NCBI GenBank assembly: GCA_025054575.1
Contig: JANWZN010000012.1
Span: 1-39,259, forward strand
Reading direction: 5' to 3'
DNA: 39,259 nucleotides
Source: Geminicoccaceae bacterium
GTDB taxonomy: Bacteria; Pseudomonadota; Alphaproteobacteria; Geminicoccales; Geminicoccaceae
The notes under the pieces were generated by a model. That model had not been told where the DNA came from. It did no database searches and saw only the letters and a program-made list of their open reading frames with translations. Made by a program: the position numbers and the translations under genes. Every line of letters begins with the position of its first letter. Position 1 is the first letter of the stretch. Positions 9,075-15,641 of this stretch are shown piece by piece.

Positions 9075-10652
9075 TCAGGACCGCAGGGTCCGCCGCAGCC
9101 GGCCCAAGAGCTCGAGCCGCGAGCGATCGTCGGGCAGGGTCCGCAGCTCGTCGGCGATGTCGAGCATCAGGCGGGCATGCGCATTGTGCCAGTCGGCCGG
9201 CATCGCCGCGATCCGCGGCTCGAGCCGGACCGGGCCCGGCACGGGCACGGGCGGCCGCGCCGGGGCGAGCTCGAAGCGCTGGTCGAGATGCGGGACGATC
9301 ACCGCGAGCGGATCGAGCCCGATCGCGGCGAGCGCGCTCTTCACGGCCAGGGTCGCGCGCTCCTCGCCGCGGATCAGGAAGATCCCGCCGGTGATCGGCC
9401 GCCGCGCCTCGACCCAGGCCGTGAGCTCGCGGCGGTCGGCGTGGCCGGCCACCGAATCGATCGCCCGGATGCGGCCCTTGACCGCGACCTCCTCGCCGTC
9501 GATCCGCACCCGCCGCTCGCCCGAAAGCAGGATCTGGCCGAGCGTTCCGGGTGCCTGGTAGCCGACGAGCAGGAGCGTGGTGGTCGGCCGCCAGAGATGC
9601 TGGAGGAGGTGGCGGCGGATCCGCCCGCCCTCGCACATCCCGCCCGCCGCCACGACGATCGCGGGCTCCTCGAGCCGCTCGAGGGCCTCGCTCTGCTCGA
9701 TCGCTGCGACAGGCCGCAGCCGCTCGAGGCCCGCGACGCGGCCACGCTCGCCGGCGGCGCCGCGATAGCGGGCGAAGAGCTCGACCGCGCGCACCGCCAT
9801 GGGCGCATCGAGGAAGATCGGCACCTCCGGGATCGCGCCGCACGCCGCCGATTCGAGAAGCGCGTGCACGAGCTCGACCGTGTTCTCCGCGCCCAGGGCC
9901 GGGATCAGGAGCGGGCCGCCCGCCTCGAGGGCGGTGCGGACCTCGCGCGCGAGCCGCTCGCGGCGCTGGCCGGGGCCGATCTCCTCGCGCTCGCGATCAC
10001 CCTCGGGGCAGGCGAGGACGAGGTGATCGACCCCGCCCGGGCTCGACGGGCCGGCCTCGGCCGCCCGCAGGTCCGGTCCGAGATCGCCCGAGACGAGAAG
10101 GCGCACGGGCCCCTCGGCCCCGTCCTCGATCTCGAGCTCGATCGCGGCCGAGCCGGGCAGGTGGCCGCTGTTCCACAGCCGCGCCCGCACCCCCGCCGCG
10201 GGCTCGAACCAGCGGCCGTAATCGCAGCGCTCGAGCCGCTCGAGCACGCGCAGCGCATCGCTGCGGCGAAAGAGCGGCTCGACCGGCGGCAGACCGGCGC
10301 GGCGCGAGCGGCGATCCTCGCGCAGGGCATCCTCGCGGGCGCGCTCGGCCAGGTCCGAGAGCAACAGGCCCAAGAGATCGCAAGTGGGCTCGGTCGCCAT
10401 CACCGGCCCCTTGAAGCCGGCGCGGACGAGCTCGGGCAGAAGGCCCGCATGATCGAGATGGGCGTGCGTCAACAGCACGCCGTCGATGCCCAGGGGCGAG
10501 AAGGGGAGGGTGCGCCGGTTGAGCTTGCGGACCGTGGCGGTGCCCTCGAACAGCCCGCAATCGACCAACAGACGCCCGGCCGCGTGCTCGATCAAGAGAC
10601 AGGTCCCGGTCGGGGTCGAGGCGGCACCGTGAAAGGCGAGGCGGATCGGCAT
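9075..10652 (-). CDS. Beta-CASP metallo-beta-lactamase-fold hydrolase (RNase-like) with altered motifs
   Basis: 525 residues, related to CPSF73/TTHA0252-type RNA nucleases. The MBL core has LVDCGLFEG, the zinc motif HAHLDHAG at 63-70, the third-histidine motif NSGHLPGSA and the bridging aspartate in VSGDLG. The beta-CASP insert carries GGMCEGGR and GYQAPGTLGQ, followed by the motif B histidine in VAGHADRREL. Two positions deviate from the family: the motif A region reads ACPEGDR where ESTYGDR is usual, and motif C reads FLIRGE (Arg428) where VHGE is usual. A C-terminal extension of about 75 residues follows. ATG 10652 is chosen over an upstream ATG at 10667 because GGAGTGGGG directly precedes it. 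It sits 87 bases downstream of the LOG gene. The fold is clear; catalytic competence as an RNase is uncertain. Confidence 0.85.
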   Translation of the reverse strand: MPIRLAFHGAASTPTGTCLLIEHAAGRLLVDCGLFEGTATVRKLNRRTLPFSPLGIDGVLLTHAHLDHAGLLPELVRAGFKGPVMATEPTCDLLGLLLSDLAERAREDALREDRRSRRAGLPPVEPLFRRSDALRVLERLERCDYGRWFEPAAGVRARLWNSGHLPGSAAIELEIEDGAEGPVRLLVSGDLGPDLRAAEAGPSSPGGVDHLVLACPEGDREREEIGPGQRRERLAREVRTALEAGGPLLIPALGAENTVELVHALLESAACGAIPEVPIFLDAPMAVRAVELFARYRGAAGERGRVAGLERLRPVAAIEQSEALERLEEPAIVVAAGGMCEGGRIRRHLLQHLWRPTTTLLLVGYQAPGTLGQILLSGERRVRIDGEEVAVKGRIRAIDSVAGHADRRELTAWVEARRPITGGIFLIRGEERATLAVKSALAAIGLDPLAVIVPHLDQRFELAPARPPVPVPGPVRLEPRIAAMPADWHNAHARLMLDIADELRTLPDDRSRLELLGRLRRTLRS

Positions 10653-10739
10653 CCCCACTCCAAGCACGCGGAAAAAGGCGTGGCCCCGAGCTACCAGCCG
10701 GCGCGGGGCTTAGCAACTATAGCGCGACAAGGCCAGAAG

Positions 10740-11636
10740 TCACTCGCGCGGTGCGTAATGATCGCGGATCGCCTGCCACGCCTGCTCGGCGGTCTCGACG
10801 AAGCGGAAGATCGCGACGTCCTGCTCGTCGATGACGCCCTGCTCGACCATGGCCTCGAAGTTGACGATGCTGCGCCAATAGTTCTCGTCGAACAGCAACA
10901 CGGGCATCGAGCGTGCCTTTTTGGTCTGGATCAGGCAGAGTGTTTCGAACAGCTCGTCGAGCGTGCCGTAGCCCCCGGGAAAGACGACGAGTGCCCGCGC
11001 CCGGGTCAAGAGATGCATCTTCCTGAGCGCGAAATAATGGAAGCGGAAGCAGAGCTCGGGTGTGACCCAAGCGTTCGGCGCCTGCTCCTGCGGCAGCACG
11101 ATGTTGTGCCCGATCGTGGGGGCGCCCGCCTCCTGGGCGCCGCGATTGGCGGCTTCCATGATGCCGGGGCCGCCGCCGGTCACGATCACGTAGCGGTGCC
11201 GCTCGCCGTCGCGGCTTTCGCGCGAGACCAGGGCCGCGAACCGGCGCGCCTCCTCGTAATGGCGCGAGAGCTGTTCGAGCCGGGTGGCGATCGCCAGCCG
11301 CCGCGCCGCCGCCGGATCCTCCGGTCGGGCGCGGGCGGCGGCCTCGGCCTCGATCCGCCGCCGGCGGGCCTCCTCGGGCTCGACGATCCGCGCGCTGCCG
11401 AAGACGACGATGGTCGATTCGATGCCGTGCCGCTGCAGCTCGAGCTCCGGCTTCAAGAGCTCGAGCTGGAGGCGGACCGGGCGCAGTTCCTCGCGCAGCA
11501 GGAAGTCGATGTCGGTGAAGGCGAGCCGGTAGCTCGGCGAGCGGGTCTGCGGCGTGTCGGCCCGCGGCGGCTCGCGCAGCGCCTCCTCGCGTGCGGTCGG
11601 CAAAGGCACGTGCGGCTCGGGCTCGCGCAGGCTCAT
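10740..11636 (-). CDS. LOG-family (lysine-decarboxylase-like) protein
   Basis: 298 residues with the Rossmann-type core of the LOG/TIGR00730 group: GGGPGIMEAANRGA at 154-167 and PGGYGTLDE at 220-228, the two signatures that bind the nucleotide 5'-monophosphate. Known of the family: phosphoribohydrolases that release a base from nucleotide monophosphates; the old lysine-decarboxylase name is an annotation error. This protein has an N-terminal extension of about 70 residues and a charged insertion at about 85-130, placing it in the longer bacterial subfamily whose substrate is poorly known. ATG 11636 has GGAG eight bases upstream. It is downstream of phasin, but a hairpin lies between, so it is probably transcribed separately. 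Confidence 0.87.
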   Translation of the reverse strand: MSLREPEPHVPLPTAREEALREPPRADTPQTRSPSYRLAFTDIDFLLREELRPVRLQLELLKPELELQRHGIESTIVVFGSARIVEPEEARRRRIEAEAAARARPEDPAAARRLAIATRLEQLSRHYEEARRFAALVSRESRDGERHRYVIVTGGGPGIMEAANRGAQEAGAPTIGHNIVLPQEQAPNAWVTPELCFRFHYFALRKMHLLTRARALVVFPGGYGTLDELFETLCLIQTKKARSMPVLLFDENYWRSIVNFEAMVEQGVIDEQDVAIFRFVETAEQAWQAIRDHYAPRE

Positions 11637-11748
11637 GAACGGACTCCGGAACGGGCGGCGCCGCGGCCGCGGACCGCTCTTGTCGCGCAAGCCCGACGGC
11701 TGCGCAACCATCGGGCGATGACCGCTCCGGACCCTGTCGAAAACGCGA

Positions 11749-11779
11749 CACGGCCCCGATCGGATCGACCGGGGCCGTG
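11749..11779 (-). terminator. Probable terminator of the phasin gene
   Basis: A perfect 10-bp inverted repeat (CACGGCCCCG at 11749-11758, CGGGGCCGTG at 11770-11779) with an 11-base loop begins 37 bases after the phasin stop. Reading on the minus strand, the stem is followed by TCGCGTTTTC, a short and slightly delayed T-run. This orientation suits termination of the phasin transcript. Confidence 0.6.
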
Positions 11780-11815
11780 CGCCGAAAATCCCGTCTCGTT
11801 CGGGGCCGCGCCGGC

Positions 11816-12187
11816 TCAGGCGGCGAGCGACTTGGCCTCGTCGAGGTTGGCGGTCGCCCGCTTGACGAACAGATCGACGACCTCGGCCTGCGCCTTCATG
11901 CCGAGATCGAGGGTCTCCTTGGCATCGGCCATCGCCTTCTCGAGGACGGCCTTGGCCTCCTCGACATACTCCTTGGGCTGCTTCTTGGCGTCGAAGCCCT
12001 TCACGAAGCCCTCGGCCTTGCCGAGCGTCTCCTTCATCATCTCGACCTGGCGCTTGGCGACCGTCTGCCAGAAGTCGAACACGATCTTCTGCGCAGCCAC
12101 CACGGTCTCGAGGTTGGCCTTGTGCAGGGCCATCAAGGCCTCGACGTCGATCTTCGGGAAGCTCGGGGAAGCGGTCTTGGCAGTCAC
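11816..12187 (-). CDS. Phasin family protein
   Basis: 123-residue, almost wholly helical protein: ALMALHKANLETVVAAQKI, then FDFWQTVAKRQVEMMKE, then AEVVDLFVKRATANLDEA. This matches the alphaproteobacterial phasin pattern (PF09361-like). Such proteins coat polyhydroxyalkanoate granules and control granule size. The GTG start at 12187 is chosen because TGGAGGG lies six bases before it and the phasin pattern starts soon after; codons upstream look non-coding. The gene follows a TetR regulator and a 3-hydroxyacyl-CoA dehydrogenase, consistent with a storage-polymer context. A hairpin terminator follows it, and TGC-rich candidate operator sequence precedes it. PHA synthase is not in the window. 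Confidence 0.85.
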   Translation of the reverse strand: MTAKTASPSFPKIDVEALMALHKANLETVVAAQKIVFDFWQTVAKRQVEMMKETLGKAEGFVKGFDAKKQPKEYVEEAKAVLEKAMADAKETLDLGMKAQAEVVDLFVKRATANLDEAKSLAA

Positions 12188-12207
12188 GATGCCCTCCACT
12201 GGCTGCT

Positions 12208-12223
12208 TTGCTGCGCTGCACAA
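12208..12223 (-). promoter_or_regulatory. Candidate PhaR-type operator upstream of phasin
   Basis: TTGCTGCGCTGCACAA lies 21-36 bases upstream of the phasin start. PhaR repressors of alphaproteobacteria are known to bind TGC/GCA-rich near-palindromes before phasin genes, and this sequence fits that type. TTG and CAA flank TGC repeats but the symmetry is imperfect. The regulator is not encoded nearby as a recognisable PhaR. Confidence 0.45.
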
Positions 12224-12293
12224 TAGATATCGCATCGCAGTGGCCGGCGGCAAGGGCCGGTGCAGCGAACCGTCGGCGATCGCGCCCTTTTTT

Positions 12294-12312
12294 CTGCGAC
12301 CCGCGGTCGCAG
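12294..12312. promoter_or_regulatory. Perfect inverted repeat between TetR and phasin genes
   Basis: CTGCGACC, three-base spacer CGC, then GGTCGCAG: an exact 8-bp dyad 22 bases after the TetR stop and about 107 bases before the phasin start. On the minus strand it is followed by A residues, not T, so it does not fit a terminator for the TetR gene. It could be an operator or part of the phasin promoter region. Confidence 0.4.
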
Positions 12313-12333
12313 GCGCGGCCGCGGCGCGATCGA

Positions 12334-12948
12334 TCAGCCGATCCGCGCCAGAAGCGGCCCCACCCGCTGGAGCACGCCCACCCCGGCCGCGAGGCTGCGA
12401 TGCAACGCGTCGCGGGTACGAACGAGGCCCGGGGTCGGATCGGCCAGGAACACGGCCAACGTCTCGAGGGTCAACAGCGTGCCGCCGATCTCCTGCAGCG
12501 CGCGCTCGGCGCCGCGGCCCGGCACCCGTGCCACGTCGAGGAAGGCGTGGACCAGGCGCGAGAGGGCGAAGATCATCGGCACCCAATGATGCGGGTGCGA
12601 AGGCCACAGCTTGGCCCGGATCATCGTGCCGGTGAGCACCCGGTGCGGCGCCAAGGCCTCGAGCCAGCGCAGCATCACCCGCTCGAGGCGGACCGCCGGA
12701 TCGGGGTCGGCGAGCTGGTCCGCGGGCGTTTCCCACACGGCTGCGAGCGCGCGGGCGAACCACGCATCCGCGATCGCATTGGTGTCCGGGAAGAGGGCCG
12801 CGACCTCGGCCGGGGCGACATGGGCGCGCTGCGCGACCTCGCTCAGCCGCAGCTGCTCGAAGCCCACCTCCTCGGCGAGCGCGAGGGCGACCTCGAGGAT
12901 CCGGTCGCGGTCGACCGCGGGCGGCTCGCGCGCGGGCCGCCGGGCCAA
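12334..12948 (-). CDS. TetR-family transcriptional regulator
   Basis: 204 residues from TTG 12948. The N-terminal DNA-binding domain starts DRDRILEVALALAEEVGFE, with the helix-turn-helix RLSEVAQRAHVAPAEVAALF at about 31-50. A helical ligand-binding and dimerisation domain follows. No ATG or GTG lies in frame between the end of the upstream gene and the HTH; TTG 12948 sits just inside the five bases after the dehydrogenase stop, so the start is likely but not proven. Gene order (dehydrogenase, regulator, phasin) suggests control of fatty-acid or PHA-related genes, an inference only. COQ9 proteins are distant relatives with a similar HTH-like N-terminus, but the COQ9 lipid-binding motifs are not apparent. 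Confidence 0.75.
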   Translation of the reverse strand: MARRPAREPPAVDRDRILEVALALAEEVGFEQLRLSEVAQRAHVAPAEVAALFPDTNAIADAWFARALAAVWETPADQLADPDPAVRLERVMLRWLEALAPHRVLTGTMIRAKLWPSHPHHWVPMIFALSRLVHAFLDVARVPGRGAERALQEIGGTLLTLETLAVFLADPTPGLVRTRDALHRSLAAGVGVLQRVGPLLARIG

Positions 12949-12952
12949 GGGC

Positions 12953-14053
12953 TCAGCCCGCGAGATGCCCGACCCGGTCGAGCGAGGCGGGCCGCGGCAG
13001 GCCGTAGCGGGCGAGCGCCGGGGCCACGATCCGTTCGACCTCCGAGCGGCCGAGCTCGTCCATGAGCGCGCAGGGCGGCTTGGCAAAGCGCAGCGCCTCG
13101 CGCGCGCCCATGTCGATGTCGGCGGGTGCCGCCACGCCCTCGTCGAGCTCCTGGAGCACGGCCAGGAAGACGCCCAACCGGATCCGGTCCCGGATGACCG
13201 CCCGCCGCTCGGCCGGGATCTCGCCGACCTCGCCGATCTCCCATTGGCGATCGGCCTCGCCGACCTCGATCAGGCTCTTGGCCGGGGCGTAGAAAGGCCC
13301 GAGCGGGGCCAGGTTCTGAATGGCGTGCAGGTTGATCCGCGGCTTGATCAGGTTCTGCACCCGGAACGGCCCGGCTGCGGCACCCACGGCCTCCTCGGCC
13401 ACCGCGTCGATCTCGGCCGTGGTCGCGAGGCCCTCGTCCAGGAGCCGGCAGGCCTCGTTCGTGTAGGGGCAGAAGAAGCGGTTGATGGCGAAGCCGTAAG
13501 AGTCCTTGCAGGTGATCGGCTTCTTGCCGGTGGCGCGGCAGAAGGCGAGGCCGGCCTCGACCGTCTCGGGGGCGGTGGCTTCGCCGCGGACCACTTCGAC
13601 GATCGGGTTGATCTGGGCCGGGCTGAAATAATGCAGCCCCAAGAAGCGCTCGGGCCTCTTCATGTGGCGGGCGAGCTCGCTCACCCGCAGACAGCTCGTG
13701 TTGGTGGCCACGAGCGTGCGCGCCGGCAACAGGCCCGAGAGCGTCTCGAACAGCCGCGCCTTGAGGTCGAACTCCTCGAAGATCGCCTCGATCACGAGGT
13801 CGCAGTCCACGAGCCCGCCGAGCGTGTCGACGGCGGCCAGGCGGCCGGCCGCCGCCTCGGCCTGCTCGCGGCTCATCCGGCCGCGTTCGATGCTCTTGGC
13901 CCAGAACGCCTTGGCCTGCTCGATCGCCTTCGACGCGGCTTCGGGCCGGGCGTCGAACAGCCGCACCAAGAGCCCGTGCTGGGTCACGTTGGTGGCGATC
14001 CCGGTGCCCATCGTCCCGGTGCCGACGATCCCGACCGTGCGGATTGCGTTCAT
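12953..14053 (-). CDS. 3-hydroxyacyl-CoA dehydrogenase family protein
   Basis: NAD-dependent oxidoreductase of 366 residues, expected to convert 3-hydroxyacyl-CoA to 3-ketoacyl-CoA in the cytoplasm. The Rossmann motif GTGTMGTGIA is at 11-20. Catalytic-type residues are visible: Ser/Asn in ATNTSCL, His in GLHYFSP, Glu in NPIVEVVRG and Asn in YGFAINRF. The C-terminal helical domain is longer than in the 280-residue Hbd type, with an extra duplicated-like helical section near the end. The start MNAIRTVGIVG is natural for the family. The TetR gene follows after four bases, then phasin. Beta-oxidation or PHA-related turnover is likely, but no ketothiolase or enoyl-CoA hydratase is adjacent, so the exact substrate is unknown. 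Confidence 0.88.
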   Translation of the reverse strand: MNAIRTVGIVGTGTMGTGIATNVTQHGLLVRLFDARPEAASKAIEQAKAFWAKSIERGRMSREQAEAAAGRLAAVDTLGGLVDCDLVIEAIFEEFDLKARLFETLSGLLPARTLVATNTSCLRVSELARHMKRPERFLGLHYFSPAQINPIVEVVRGEATAPETVEAGLAFCRATGKKPITCKDSYGFAINRFFCPYTNEACRLLDEGLATTAEIDAVAEEAVGAAAGPFRVQNLIKPRINLHAIQNLAPLGPFYAPAKSLIEVGEADRQWEIGEVGEIPAERRAVIRDRIRLGVFLAVLQELDEGVAAPADIDMGAREALRFAKPPCALMDELGRSEVERIVAPALARYGLPRPASLDRVGHLAG

Positions 14054-14117
14054 CGCGCTGCCCCCGCTCGCCGCTGCCCCGCCTCGCTTCCCGCCTCGCG
14101 CCGATCGAACGGAAGCG

Positions 14118-14558
14118 TCAGTCGCGCAGATGCCCGGGCAGCTCGTGCACCGAGACCCAGGTCAGGTCCTTGTCGACCTCCTTGACGATCTTCTCCTTGA
14201 CCTTCTCGGGCAGGACCTCGCGCAGCTCGCCCAGCATCTTGGGCGGGGCCACGAGCATCAGCCGGGCGAAGCGGCCTTCGTTGTTGGCCGTCTCGAGCGT
14301 CTGGGCGAGCTCGCGGGCGAAGCGCTGCTTCTCGACCTCCTTGGGATCGGTCGGGGGCTCCATCGCGTGGCGATCGCCGACATGGCTCGAATCGACGCTG
14401 CGGCCGGGGCGATCGGCCAACAGATCCGCGCCCTTCTCCCGGCCGCGGCCCAGAAGTTCGGGCATCACGAGGGTAAGCCCGCCGACTTTCGGGTCGCCCT
14501 CGAAGATCCGTGCCCGCGCCCCGTCGGCCACCACCACCCACATCGTCCGGTTCGGCAT
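14118..14558 (-). CDS. Host attachment family protein
   Basis: 146 residues matching the PF10116 pattern, named after a plant-attachment factor of Agrobacterium. The conserved parts are WVVVADGARARIFE at the N-terminus, DRPGRSVDSSHVGDRHA in the middle, an RFARELAQTLE helix, LMLVAPPKMLGELRE, and EVDKDLTWVSVHELPGHLR at the end. Related folds occur in archaeal release-factor-like (baeRF) proteins. The biochemical role is not established, and most relatives are in non-symbiotic bacteria, so attachment should not be assumed. Downstream of a small unknown gene and upstream of the 3-hydroxyacyl-CoA dehydrogenase, all on the minus strand. The start is at the conserved MPNRTMWVVVADG. Confidence 0.85.
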   Translation of the reverse strand: MPNRTMWVVVADGARARIFEGDPKVGGLTLVMPELLGRGREKGADLLADRPGRSVDSSHVGDRHAMEPPTDPKEVEKQRFARELAQTLETANNEGRFARLMLVAPPKMLGELREVLPEKVKEKIVKEVDKDLTWVSVHELPGHLRD

Positions 14559-14591
14559 CGCGATCGGTCCCTCGTTGTCACGGTGCGCGGT

Positions 14592-14843
14592 TCAGCGCCG
14601 CTCGTCCTCGTCGGGCGCGTCCGCGGTCAAGATGTCGTAGACGCGGGCCGCCGCCCCTTCGAGCGGGTGCGGCGCCTCGCCCAGCACGTCCTCGGCGCCG
14701 CTCGCCCACAACACGGCCTTCTCGATCTCGGCGATCGTCGCCCCCGTGGCGAGGATCTGGGCGAGCTTTTCGGGATCGTCGTCGCGCACGATCCGCGCGA
14801 TCTCGCTCAAGCTCGGTCGGGCGTCGGGTGCGGGGCGGGTCAT
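14592..14843 (-). CDS. Small conserved-looking hypothetical protein (83 aa)
   Basis: Acidic 83-residue protein. An Ala/Pro-rich leader precedes three predicted helices: SLSEIARIVR, PEKLAQILATGATIAEIEKAVLWASG and PLEGAAARVYDIL; the tail is DAPDEDERR. ATG 14843 is selected because GGAG lies nine bases upstream; the open frame extends 13 codons further with no ribosome site. I recall similar short proteins in Rhodospirillales but know no function. It lies 51 bases after the two-domain unknown gene and 33 before the host-attachment gene, probably within the same transcription unit. No membrane segment or metal motif is seen. Confidence 0.65.
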   Translation of the reverse strand: MTRPAPDARPSLSEIARIVRDDDPEKLAQILATGATIAEIEKAVLWASGAEDVLGEAPHPLEGAAARVYDILTADAPDEDERR

Positions 14844-14894
14844 TCTCGTCTCCGAATTGGGGGCGGCAAGGGCCCGCCACAAGATCGCGGGAGC

Positions 14895-15641
14895 TCAGCT
14901 CGGCGCGCGGCTCGCCGCGGCGCGCACCGCCTCGACCGCCGCCCGCCAAGCGGCGCGGTCCTCGCAGCTCTCGACCAGGACGAACCCGGGGCCGAGCATC
15001 CGCAGCCGCTCGTCGAGCGCAGCCTCGGTCTCGTCCGGGCAGCGCTCGATCCGCGCCTCCTCGCCCAGGACCTTGCGCGCCTCCACCGCCGCGGCCTCCT
15101 CGCAGGCGACCACGACGAGCGGCATCTGCGCCCGGCGGGCGAGCTCGCGGGCGAGCTCGAGCGGGCCGCGGCCGCCGCGGTGCACGACCTCGCGCGGACC
15201 GCCGGCTCGACCGAGGACGAGGAGCGGGCAGGGCAGCCGCACCGGCGGCTCCTCGCGCCACAGCGTCGAGGCCGTGGCGACGGCCAGCACGTCGTCGGCG
15301 CCGAGCGCGAGCGCCTCGAGCCCGTGCGTCGTCTCGAGGCGCCAGCGCACGCGCCGCGCGGCCGCCACCTCCGCGAGCCGCAGCCGCGCCCGCTCGGCCA
15401 CGGCGCGCAGCATCCGCTCGGCGAGGGCGGTGTCGAACTCGCGCTCGCCCGCGCCGGTGACGATGCGGGTGAAGGGTAGTGCCGCGGATGCCGAGAAGCG
15501 GCGGTCCTCGACCAGGAGGGCTACCATCTCGCGCTCGAGCCGCTCGGCCATGGCGAGGGCGGAATCGAGCAGGGCGAGTGCGGTCTCCTCGGGCGGCAGC
15601 GCCAGCACGAGGCGGGCAGAGGAGGCCGGTGCCGCGCTCAC
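14895..15641 (-). CDS. Unknown protein coupled to LonB-type protease (universal-stress-like layout)
   Basis: 248 residues starting at GTG 15641, which overlaps the protease stop as GTGA, so the two proteins are very likely made together. The first half (ARLVLALPPEETALALLDSALAMAERLE, then MVALLVED) and the second half (CPLLVLGRAGG, then ARRAQMPLVVVACEE) each begin with a hydrophobic strand followed by a helix. This resembles tandem universal-stress alpha/beta folds, but the UspA ATP-binding motif G-x2-G-x9-G-S is not evident. No signal peptide or membrane helix. A role as partner or adaptor of the protease is inferred only from the overlap. Confidence 0.7.
   Translation of the reverse strand: MSAAPASSARLVLALPPEETALALLDSALAMAERLEREMVALLVEDRRFSASAALPFTRIVTGAGEREFDTALAERMLRAVAERARLRLAEVAAARRVRWRLETTHGLEALALGADDVLAVATASTLWREEPPVRLPCPLLVLGRAGGPREVVHRGGRGPLELARELARRAQMPLVVVACEEAAAVEARKVLGEEARIERCPDETEAALDERLRMLGPGFVLVESCEDRAAWRAAVEAVRAAASRAPS

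Noticed and set aside
12286-12312. Hairpin beside a T-run as a Rho-independent terminator of the TetR gene
   Set aside because: The T residues precede the hairpin on the plus strand, giving A residues after it on the transcribed strand, which is the wrong polarity.
9072-12635. 1,187-codon plus-strand frame antisense to the beta-CASP, LOG and phasin genes
   Set aside because: Low-complexity translation without motifs; the minus-strand genes show diagnostic signatures.
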